From positions 1 through 5,231 of the forward strand of contig SKKC01000075.1 in NCBI GenBank assembly GCA_007121695.1: a stretch of DNA of 5,231 nucleotides, in the 5' to 3' direction. Each line of letters opens with the position of its first letter. The stretch's first letter is position 1. Below, piece after piece: positions 1 through 5,231 of the stretch. Position numbers and translations under genes: made by a program. Source of the stretch: Spirochaetales bacterium (GTDB lineage Bacteria; Spirochaetota; Spirochaetia; DSM-27196; SKKC01). The notes beneath the pieces were generated by a model that saw only the letters and a program-made list of their open reading frames with translations, did no database searches and was not told the DNA's origin.

Positions 1-105
1 CTTTTGGGGTTTATTCATAACGCTCACATGGGGCCATACTGCGTCTAAAATATAGTCCGTGTCCCTCAGAACTTCAATCAAGAGCTGCGGATGCGGGGAA
101 ACTAA
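1..105 (-). other. Region after hisB: no terminator, frame open to the edge
   Basis: No hairpin followed by a U-run is visible after the hisB stop. In the hisB frame all 35 codons after the TAA stay open to the left edge, with a possible TTG start at 79-81 (continuing IEVLRDTDYILDAVWPH), but no ribosome binding site precedes it. A run of 35 open codons is not rare by chance, and I do not recognise the peptide. On the plus strand, a short frame coming in from the left edge ends at a TAG at 53-55, so a convergent gene end is also possible. The coding state of this stretch is undecided. Confidence 0.3.
49..77 (-). promoter_or_regulatory. Candidate promoter downstream of hisB, reading off the left edge
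   Basis: On the minus strand TTGAAG (72-77; four of six -35 bases) and TATATT (49-54; five of six -10 bases) are separated by exactly 17 bases, within a locally AT-richer patch. Transcription would start near position 42. An ATG at 16-18 (reading MNKPQK to the edge) lies about 24 bases further on, preceded by a weak GTGA five bases upstream. A gene starting there cannot be confirmed because only six codons are visible. Confidence 0.35.
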
Positions 106-684
106 TTACACGAGACCTTTTGTTGACATGGCGGCAGTACCCCTCGGGGCGAACGCCTTTCCAAGCGCAATACCAAAGGCCTTGAACATAGCCTCTGCCA
201 TGTGGTGGCCGTTCTCGCCGTAACGCGCATGCAGGTGTACGTTGCATCGGGAGCGAACGGCGAATGCGTAAAAGAACTCCCGTATCAGACTCAGATCAAA
301 GGAACCCGCATGGCTTTGGGGGTAGTCGGCGTTGTACACGAGGTAGGGCCGTCCGCCAGCGTCAATGACGGCTTCGGCAAGCGCGTCGTCCATAGGTACC
401 ATCGCATGCGCGAAGCGAACGAGTCCTCCCTCGCTTAACACGTCCGAAAACGCATCTCCCAGCACGAGACCCGTGTCTTCGATTAGATGATGCGCGTCCA
501 CATCGGTGTCGCCATCTGCCTGTACGGTGAGTTGAAACCCACCATGAAACGACATTGCCGTCAGCATGTGATCAAAAAAGGGAACGGTCGTTTGTATGGA
601 ACTACCGTCCCTGCGTGTCAGATCAATAGAAAGCTGTATGTCCGTCTCGGCCGTTTTTCGTGACTGCCTGGATACTCTGCTCAT
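106..684 (-). CDS. hisB: Imidazoleglycerol-phosphate dehydratase HisB (monofunctional)
   Basis: HisB dehydrates imidazoleglycerol phosphate to imidazoleacetol phosphate in histidine synthesis, using manganese ions, and normally assembles as a 24-mer. The 192-residue protein has the N-terminal family pattern MSRVSRQSRKTAETDI, then VPFFDHML (34-41), the first metal-binding motif DAHHLIEDTG (63-72), VPMDDALAEAVIDAGGRPYLVY (96-117), and the second metal-binding motif GENGHHMAEAMFKAF (156-170), ending MSTKGLV. The duplicated HHxxxE motifs (H65, H66, E69 and H160, H161, E164) are intact. There is no N-terminal HAD phosphatase domain, so histidinol-phosphate phosphatase must be a separate protein. 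A longer frame starts at a GTG (705) overlapping the hisG stop; the ATG at 684 has a better ribosome binding site and family fit. It is the last complete gene here. hisD, often found between hisG and hisB, is absent. Confidence 0.96.
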   Translation of the reverse strand: MSRVSRQSRKTAETDIQLSIDLTRRDGSSIQTTVPFFDHMLTAMSFHGGFQLTVQADGDTDVDAHHLIEDTGLVLGDAFSDVLSEGGLVRFAHAMVPMDDALAEAVIDAGGRPYLVYNADYPQSHAGSFDLSLIREFFYAFAVRSRCNVHLHARYGENGHHMAEAMFKAFGIALGKAFAPRGTAAMSTKGLV

Positions 685-689
685 GGATA

Positions 690-695
690 CCTCTC
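690..695 (-). promoter_or_regulatory. Ribosome binding site of hisB
   Basis: The minus strand reads GAGAGG, five bases before the ATG at 682-684. The alternative GTG at 703-705, which overlaps the hisG stop as GTGA, has no comparable site upstream. This favours the ATG as the start. Confidence 0.6.
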
Positions 696-701
696 GATCG
701 C

Positions 702-1400
702 TCACTGAATCTGCGCAAACGCATCCGATACGCGTGCGACCACTTCATTTATGCGAGCGTGATGTAGCTTATAATATGCCGGGTTGGCAATGATTGAAAC
801 CTCGATCTGTGCGAGTTCGCATATGACCTCGAGTCTGTTTGCCCGCAGGGTGGAGCCTGTTTCGACAAGATCGACAATGTACGGGGTCAGACCAAGTACC
901 GGTGCGAGTTCGACTGACCCGTTCAGGCGTACCACGTCGACCGGGATGCCTCGCCGGTGAAAATAATCGCGTGTAAACTCGACGAACTTGGTCGCGACTG
1001 AAATGCTACCGTCTGATGCATCGAGCAGGCGATCAAGACCGAGCGTCTCGATGCTGTCGGGCGGGGTGGTTCGGCCTGCGAGTACCGAAGACGCCGTTGT
1101 GTTGTCCGCCGCCATGCACATACGGGTACCACCGAAGGGCAAGCGAAGCAGACGTACAAAGTCGTATCCGCTCTCGTAGAGGACGTCTTCTCCGCATACA
1201 CCGAGACCTGCAATCCCGTGGTGAACATAGGTTGGCAGATCGCTGTTTTTCACCAGGAATCCCCGTATCCCGGCTGTGTCGTCGGTTGCCACGAGTTTCC
1301 GCCCCGAAAAACTCAGATGTATGCCTGCCTCCTGGAGGTGAGTATCGAGCTGTTCGAGCAGCCGCCCCTTCGGCAAGGCGATGGTGAGGAGGTCACTCAT
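702..1400 (-). CDS. hisG: ATP phosphoribosyltransferase catalytic subunit HisG, short form
   Basis: HisG condenses ATP with PRPP to phosphoribosyl-ATP, the first and controlled step of histidine synthesis. The 232-residue protein begins MSDLLTIALPKGRL, the usual opening. It has DLPTYVHHGIAGLGVCGEDVL (54-74), ATKFVEFTRDYF (136-147), and the HisG signature from E164 (NGSVELAPVLGLTPYIVDLVETGSTL) containing the PRPP-binding TGSTL (181-185). It ends soon after the second periplasmic-binding-protein-like domain and lacks the C-terminal histidine-binding domain of long HisG, so it is the short form that requires HisZ, encoded immediately upstream. Residues about 99-132, between TRMCMAAD and SVATKF, look some 20 residues longer than in the Bacillus and Thermotoga proteins I recall; this may be a lineage-specific loop. 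The start ATG sits within the end of hisZ (8-base overlap). The stop lies 17 bases before the preferred hisB start. Confidence 0.95.
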   Translation of the reverse strand: MSDLLTIALPKGRLLEQLDTHLQEAGIHLSFSGRKLVATDDTAGIRGFLVKNSDLPTYVHHGIAGLGVCGEDVLYESGYDFVRLLRLPFGGTRMCMAADNTTASSVLAGRTTPPDSIETLGLDRLLDASDGSISVATKFVEFTRDYFHRRGIPVDVVRLNGSVELAPVLGLTPYIVDLVETGSTLRANRLEVICELAQIEVSIIANPAYYKLHHARINEVVARVSDAFAQIQ

Positions 1401-2550
1401 GAGGTGCCTCCGAAGAAGTGAAATCGAAGGACACGCGCTCGCCATTCTGTCGCCGCCGCTCGGCTTCCGCGAGTTGCGCTACAAAACTGTCCGTGCTGGC
1501 CTGCAGCGGCTGTACATCGGGGAGAGCCTCGATTGGCGAGAGCCGCTCGAGCCGTCGAAGCATGACGGAAAAGCCGACCGCCGCAGCTGGAAGCCCGAAG
1601 TGACCGTACAGCGAATCATAGCGTCCACCTGATGCCACCGCAGCCTCTGCCCCCTCCGCGTATGCCCTGAACGCGATACCGGTGTGGTAGGACTGCGCAC
1701 CGAACTCCGAAAAGTCGACTCGTATGGCGTCCGCCGATGTTTCCGTGTTCATGACGGCCAGCGCGTCCTTCAGCCGCGTTGCGAGTCGCAGAACGTGCTG
1801 AATATCCGGCTGCAATGCTCGCGACAGCGTGTCAGGAAGCCCGCGGAGTTCGGTGGCTGTCTGCTCTGCGATTACGTCGGCGTTTCCGATGGACATGAGA
1901 ATGCGAGCAAGGGATTCAGCGTGTGTACGATCGTAAACCCGGGTGAGTCTCCCGAGGAGTGACACCCGATCGTGGTTCTTCAGGGCGTCCTGTATCGACG
2001 CCTGGTCGTCTGACGAAAAAGATTCGGTGATCCGATCTACAACGCCTCGATGGCCAATATGCAGCACACAGCGACCCGGAAGTACCGCATCGATCGTCTT
2101 CATGGCGAGCGACAGTGTCTCGAGTTCTCCGGCCACACCGGTTTCGCCGATGAGCTCTGCGCCAATCTGGAAGTACTCGTTGCGGGAGATGTCCTCCCGT
2201 CGGGCATGGCGCAGAATCGCTTCGGCGTAATATACCCGAACCGGTAATGCGTCGGGGCGAACAAAGCGTGCCATGTGCTTGGCGAGAAAGAGGGTCGCAT
2301 CCGAGCGTATGGCAATAAGCTCGCCTTCGCGGTCTATCAGGCGATAGATTTCACGTGCTGCGTCGCTGCGCACCAGCTCTGAAAACGCATCGTGATAATC
2401 GATCAAGGGGCTGTGCACGGGGAAGTATCCCCATTCCTCGAGTATGTTTCCGAGTCGGCTGACGGTATTCCGATGGCGCCACGCATCTTCAAGATACAGG
2501 CCCTCAGTCCCGGTCGGCTGATCGAGAACAGCTCGTGTTCGCGTTGTCAC
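1393..2550 (-). CDS. hisZ: ATP phosphoribosyltransferase regulatory subunit HisZ
   Basis: HisZ is a catalytically inactive relative of histidyl-tRNA synthetase. It binds short-form HisG, is needed for its activity, and takes part in feedback inhibition by histidine. The 385-residue protein has the class II synthetase fold: a motif 1-like segment (about 18-50, ending GYFPVHSPLID), a motif 2-like segment (VYYAEAILRHARREDISRNEYFQIGAELIGE, about 107-136) and a late block YHTGIAFRAYAEG (288-300) followed by SGGRYDSLYGHFGLPAAAVGFSV (307-329). The RGLDYYTG motif of true HisRS is absent, and there is no clear C-terminal anticodon-binding domain; both points, and the hisG neighbour, favour HisZ over HisS. 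The GTG start at 2550 has a strong ribosome binding site and puts the family's PTGTEGLYLEDA near residue 12. A longer frame to an ATG at 2649 would add 33 residues without family character and overlap rsmD. Its end overlaps hisG by 8 bases, suggesting translational coupling of the two partners. Confidence 0.93.
   Translation of the reverse strand: MTTRTRAVLDQPTGTEGLYLEDAWRHRNTVSRLGNILEEWGYFPVHSPLIDYHDAFSELVRSDAAREIYRLIDREGELIAIRSDATLFLAKHMARFVRPDALPVRVYYAEAILRHARREDISRNEYFQIGAELIGETGVAGELETLSLAMKTIDAVLPGRCVLHIGHRGVVDRITESFSSDDQASIQDALKNHDRVSLLGRLTRVYDRTHAESLARILMSIGNADVIAEQTATELRGLPDTLSRALQPDIQHVLRLATRLKDALAVMNTETSADAIRVDFSEFGAQSYHTGIAFRAYAEGAEAAVASGGRYDSLYGHFGLPAAAVGFSVMLRRLERLSPIEALPDVQPLQASTDSFVAQLAEAERRRQNGERVSFDFTSSEAPHE
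1407..1411 (-). promoter_or_regulatory. Ribosome binding site of hisG, inside hisZ
   Basis: The minus strand reads GGAGG six bases before the ATG at 1398-1400. It lies within the last codons of hisZ. It favours this ATG over the more upstream start at 1445, which would add 15 residues before the family's usual N-terminus. Confidence 0.7.
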
Positions 2551-2558
2551 CTGCAATA

Positions 2559-2564
2559 ACCTCC
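2559..2564 (-). promoter_or_regulatory. Ribosome binding site of hisZ
   Basis: The minus strand reads GGAGGT here, eight bases before a GTG at 2548-2550. This strong site is the main reason to place the hisZ start at that GTG rather than at the ATG at 2649, which lies inside the end of rsmD. Confidence 0.7.
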
Positions 2565-2581
2565 GTGTGGGTGCTGCGGCG

Positions 2582-2611
2582 ACTATATCAGAGTTCCCCC
2601 GCTCATGTAAC
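2582..2611 (-). promoter_or_regulatory. Candidate sigma70-type promoter for hisZGB
   Basis: In the 70-base gap between rsmD and hisZ, the minus strand carries TATAGT (2582-2587; five of six bases of the -10 consensus). TG lies one base upstream of it (2589-2590), making an extended -10. An 18-base spacer separates it from GTTACA (2606-2611), which matches four of six bases of the -35 consensus TTGACA. Transcription would start near 2575, giving a leader of about 25 bases before the hisZ start, too short for an attenuator. No hairpin plus U-run terminator was seen after rsmD, so read-through from recG-rsmD could also occur. This is a by-eye match with no experimental support. Confidence 0.45.
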
Positions 2612-2620
2612 CGCGGCGCT

Positions 2621-3154
2621 TCAGGCGGTCTGTATACCAAAGAAATCAAGCTGTGATCCGCCGTACATGCGCGTATCGCGATGAAACAGCCCGTCGGGAA
2701 CTCCGAGCTCCGACTTTGGATGATGAATCAGGATGATGGTGTCTTCGGTTACGATTCGTGAACGCGCAAGCGCTCCGAGCAGAGACGGGGCGTGTCGGTA
2801 TCGAAACGGAGGATCAAGGTACACAATGTCGAATACCCGGTTTCTGGTAGCCTGTACATACCGTTCGGCAGGGACGAAGTGCACTTCGACGGGCGGGTCA
2901 GCCATGGACAGATTCCCGAGCATGATCGAACGTTTTCCGCGGTCTTTTTCGACTGTCACGACAGGTGAAGCACCGCGGCTGACAGCCTCGAGCGCGACGA
3001 TGCCCGACCCGCCGAACAGGTCCAGAAACGAGAGTCCATGCAGCGGCCCGAGGATGCTGAACATACTCTCGCGCATCCGGTCCATGGTTGGCCGTATTTC
3101 GCCCGGCGGAACCTTGACCGTACGTCCGCGGAGCGTACCACCTGTAATTCTCAT
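2621..3154 (-). CDS. rsmD: 16S rRNA (guanine(966)-N2)-methyltransferase RsmD
   Basis: RsmD uses S-adenosylmethionine to methylate the exocyclic amine of G966 in 16S rRNA during small-subunit assembly. The 177-residue protein begins MRITGGTLRGRTVKVP, the usual RsmD opening, followed by RPTMDRMRESMFSIL (21-35). The SAM-binding motif I is FLDLFGGSGIVALEA (43-57), with an acidic residue after the second strand (E69). The catalytic motif IV is DPPF (114-117), typical of amino-group methyltransferases acting on RNA or DNA bases. The end, YGGSQLDFF (164-172), also fits the family. The frame is open upstream to an ATG at 3241, but that start would overlap recG by about 68 bases; the ATG at 3154 has AGGGAGA nine bases upstream and matches the family N-terminus. 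It follows recG closely, while the gap after it before hisZ is larger (70 bases). No missing residues or disruptions are visible. Confidence 0.95.
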   Translation of the reverse strand: MRITGGTLRGRTVKVPPGEIRPTMDRMRESMFSILGPLHGLSFLDLFGGSGIVALEAVSRGASPVVTVEKDRGKRSIMLGNLSMADPPVEVHFVPAERYVQATRNRVFDIVYLDPPFRYRHAPSLLGALARSRIVTEDTIILIHHPKSELGVPDGLFHRDTRMYGGSQLDFFGIQTA

Positions 3155-3163
3155 GAAGCCATG

Positions 3164-3170
3164 TCTCCCT
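3164..3170 (-). promoter_or_regulatory. Ribosome binding site of rsmD
   Basis: On the minus strand this reads AGGGAGA, nine bases before the ATG at 3154. It lies in the 19-base gap after the recG stop. It supports the ATG at 3154 over the longer frame starting at 3241. The ATG at 3161-3163 on the same strand is out of frame and meets a stop after two codons, so it is not the start. Confidence 0.6.
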
Positions 3171-3173
3171 GTA

Positions 3174-5231
3174 TCACTCTGACCGTCGTGACTGGGTATA
3201 CGTGCCAAGAGCACTTCGTAATCGTGCATGTTCGGGCGCAATCAGTCCACGGTCTTGTTCGGACAGATCGTGCGCAACCCGGGCTGCGGCCTGCAGGAGT
3301 TCGATGTCCTGCGACAGGTCGGCAATGGAGAGCTTCAGATACCCCGACTGCTCGACCCCGGTTACGTTTCCCGGTCCGCGAATCCGGAGGTCCTCCTCCG
3401 CGATTTCGAAGCCGTCATTGGACCGATGCATGACCTGCAGCCGTTGTTTGCCCGCTTCGGTAAGCTCTTCGGAGTACACCAAAAAGCAGTAACTCTGCAG
3501 GGAGCTGCGACCGACCCGACCCCGCAGCTGGTGGAGGGCGGACAGGCCGAACCGCTCGGCGTGTTCGATTACCATGCACGTCGCGTTCGGCACATCCACA
3601 CCGACTTCAACGACGCTGGTTGCTACCAGAATGTCGATCTCGCCGCGGGTAAACGCAGCCATGGTAATGCCTTTTTCGCTCTCGGGTATGCGGGAGTGGA
3701 CGAGACCGACCTTTCTGCCCGGAAACACCTCAGAGGCAAGCGTGTCACGCATGGCCGTTGCATCCTTCAGGCTGAGACTGCCGGAACCATCTACCAGAGG
3801 ATAGACAAAATACGCCTGACGCCCGGCCGAAAGCTCCCGTTCCACCGCTCGATAGACTTTTTCCTCGTTTCCAAGACGTGCGAGATGCGTGAGTACGGGC
3901 TTTCTGCCAGCTGGCATGGAACGTATCGTGGAAACCGACAAGTGCCCGAAGAGGCTCAGGGCGAGTGTCCGGGGAATCGGTGTTGCGGTCATGAAAAGCG
4001 TATCAGGAATGAGTCCCTTCTGACGAAGCGAGGTTCGTTCGGCCACTCCAAACCGTTGCTGTTCGTCTATAATGACAAGCCGGAGCGAACGGAACGACAC
4101 GGATCCGGTAAAGACCGCGTGGGTACCGATAAGAAAGTCTACCTCGCCGTTCTCGAGCGCCTGCAGAAGCGATGTGCGTATCGAACCCTTCAGGCCTCCG
4201 TGCAGGAAGGCCGTGCGAATACCGAACGGCTCGAGCAGGCGCGCCGCGGTATCAGCGTGCTGTCGTGCCAGCAGTTCGGTCGGAGCCATGAGCACACTCT
4301 GAAACCCTGCTTCTGCCTGAAATGCGACCGACATAAACGCAACGAGGGTCTTTCCCGAGCCAACATCGCCCTGGAGTAAACGGTTCATCGGGGTATCCGA
4401 CGAACAGTCACGCCAGATGTCCTCGATGGCCTGTACCTGGTCTTCCGTGAGGGAGAACGGCAGAGTTGCGATGATTTTGGCCGCAACGTTCCGTGGAAGA
4501 TCACGTGCCGGCCTGGCCCCCGCAACCTGGGCAGAGGCATGGTCAATGTGTGTCCGAAGCTGCAGCAGAAGCAGTTCTTCGGCCGCGAGACATTCCCTGG
4601 CCGCGGTTGCACGAGCGATCGAGTCAGGCTCGTGAAGCTGTCGGACGGCGACTGCCGTTGCGGGGCAGGAGTGGCCAATGCCCAGTGCCGATTTCACGTG
4701 GGGCGGGATCGTGTCTTCGAGATGGTCCGCGTATCCGTGTATGGCTTCCTGAATTGCATTCCGCAGTACGCCCTGCGAGAGGCGACCGCTCAGCGGATAC
4801 ACGGGAAGGACTTTACCGAACGAGCGTCTGTGTTCCTGTTCCGGCTCTACGTCAAAACCTGTTGACTGAACCTCGCCGTATCTGTTCATGACTTTTCCGT
4901 AGAATCGAACCTTTGAACCGGGTGTAAGAACCTGGGCGAGAAAGTCGCGTCCGAAGCATACGAGTGACAGCGCCGTGGTATCATCTGATGTGAGTACTTT
5001 CAGCGTGCGTCGCCCGTTCCGACCGTGAATGTACTCGTGTCGATACACTGTGATCAGGCAGTTTGCGGGAACGTCCTGCTTTAGCGCCTGCAGGATCGAC
5101 ACCGGTGTTCGGCGATCTTCGTACGATCGGGGAGAATGCAAAAGCAGATCGCGGATTGTAAATATGCCGAGTGTCCCCAGGTCGCTGGCCACCCGTGTGC
5201 CAATACCGCGAACACGGGAGCAGGGGTCGGA
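3174..5231 (-). CDS. recG: ATP-dependent DNA helicase RecG (5' end cut by window edge)
   Basis: RecG is a superfamily 2 double-stranded DNA translocase that remodels stalled replication forks and drives branch migration of Holliday junctions in the cytoplasm. 685 residues are visible. Numbered from the right edge, the start of the wedge/OB-fold domain shows a helix-hairpin-helix-like VRGIGTR (7-13), then the RDLLLHSPRSYEDR segment typical of RecG. The helicase core has Walker A GDVGSGKT (288-295), Walker B DEQQRFGV (389-396), TATPIPRT (415-422), ATSVVEVGVDVP (537-548) and the arginine-finger motif QLRGRVGRS (568-576). The C-terminal DLRIRGPGNVTGVEQSG (about 614-630) is the RecG-specific translocation region. 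A GTG at 5190-5192 could be taken as a start, but the frame stays open to the edge and the upstream residues fit the family, so the true start lies outside, probably only a few codons away. The usual length is about 680-700 residues, so the gene looks intact. It ends 19 bases before rsmD, suggesting co-transcription. Confidence 0.97.
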   Translation of the reverse strand, partial: SDPCSRVRGIGTRVASDLGTLGIFTIRDLLLHSPRSYEDRRTPVSILQALKQDVPANCLITVYRHEYIHGRNGRRTLKVLTSDDTTALSLVCFGRDFLAQVLTPGSKVRFYGKVMNRYGEVQSTGFDVEPEQEHRRSFGKVLPVYPLSGRLSQGVLRNAIQEAIHGYADHLEDTIPPHVKSALGIGHSCPATAVAVRQLHEPDSIARATAARECLAAEELLLLQLRTHIDHASAQVAGARPARDLPRNVAAKIIATLPFSLTEDQVQAIEDIWRDCSSDTPMNRLLQGDVGSGKTLVAFMSVAFQAEAGFQSVLMAPTELLARQHADTAARLLEPFGIRTAFLHGGLKGSIRTSLLQALENGEVDFLIGTHAVFTGSVSFRSLRLVIIDEQQRFGVAERTSLRQKGLIPDTLFMTATPIPRTLALSLFGHLSVSTIRSMPAGRKPVLTHLARLGNEEKVYRAVERELSAGRQAYFVYPLVDGSGSLSLKDATAMRDTLASEVFPGRKVGLVHSRIPESEKGITMAAFTRGEIDILVATSVVEVGVDVPNATCMVIEHAERFGLSALHQLRGRVGRSSLQSYCFLVYSEELTEAGKQRLQVMHRSNDGFEIAEEDLRIRGPGNVTGVEQSGYLKLSIADLSQDIELLQAAARVAHDLSEQDRGLIAPEHARLRSALGTYTQSRRSE

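Noticed and set aside
26..37. Small inverted repeat ATGG-GG-CCAT near the left edge
   Set aside because: A four-base stem with a two-base loop and no U-run is too weak to be a terminator or operator.
685..705. GTG start of hisB overlapping the hisG stop (GTGA)
   Set aside because: No ribosome binding site precedes it. The ATG at 684 has GAGAGG at good spacing and gives the family's normal N-terminus. A minor alternative start cannot be excluded.
1393..2550. Histidyl-tRNA synthetase HisS instead of HisZ
   Set aside because: The characteristic RGLDYYTG motif and a C-terminal anticodon-binding domain are missing, and the gene overlaps a short-form hisG that needs HisZ.
2551..2649. Extended HisZ N-terminus starting at ATG 2649
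   Set aside because: It would overlap the end of rsmD and run through the intergenic promoter region. The added residues lack family character, and a strong ribosome binding site precedes the GTG at 2550.
3155..3241. Extended RsmD N-terminus starting at ATG 3241
   Set aside because: It lies largely within recG coding sequence, and the family normally begins at the MRI(T/I)GG motif encoded at 3154.
3228..4379. A 383-codon open frame on the plus strand, antisense to recG
   Set aside because: Its codons are the exact reverse complements of recG codons. It stays open only because recG rarely uses TTA, CTA or TCA, and it ends where recG has a TTA leucine codon just before Walker A. The translation shows no family resemblance.
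5190..5192. GTG as the start of recG
   Set aside because: The same frame continues to the right edge, and the upstream residues (VRGIGTR) match the RecG N-terminal hairpin motif, so this GTG is an internal valine.

Overview
The window holds five genes, all read from the minus strand and packed with little space between them. In transcription order (right to left) they are recG (start lies just past the right edge), rsmD, hisZ, hisG and hisB. About 105 bases of sequence follow hisB at the left edge. All five proteins are recognisable from family motifs, and no frame is broken. No mobile element, CRISPR array, RNA gene or substantial repeat was seen.

Organism: a bacterium of moderately high GC content with ordinary bacterial Shine-Dalgarno sites (GGAGG type). 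It has the short form of HisG plus the regulatory subunit HisZ, and a HisB with only the dehydratase domain. This excludes an enterobacterium-like his system (long HisG, bifunctional HisB) but is shared by many phyla. A free-living spirochaete is one possibility, but that is only an impression; the sequence alone does not settle the phylum.

Layout: recG (branch-migrating helicase for fork and recombination repair) ends 19 bases before rsmD (16S rRNA guanine-N2 methyltransferase), so these two are probably co-transcribed. A 70-base gap follows, with a plausible sigma70-type promoter (extended -10). Then come hisZ, hisG and hisB. hisZ and hisG overlap by 8 bases, and hisG and hisB are 17 bases apart. 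The HisZ/HisG pair catalyses and controls the first step of histidine synthesis (ATP + PRPP). HisB carries out the later dehydration of imidazoleglycerol phosphate. The other his genes are not here, so the pathway must be completed elsewhere in the genome.

Four of the five genes have in-frame upstream extensions that would give longer proteins. For rsmD, hisZ, hisG and hisB, the better start is internal, supported by a Shine-Dalgarno site and by family alignment from memory. For recG the longest GTG-started frame is misleading, because coding continues to the right edge.

This looks like an ordinary housekeeping region and I found no convincing undescribed system. The points most worth a second look are an apparent extra segment in HisG, the internal promoter that would separate the his genes from recG-rsmD, and the unresolved promoter or open frame at the left edge.
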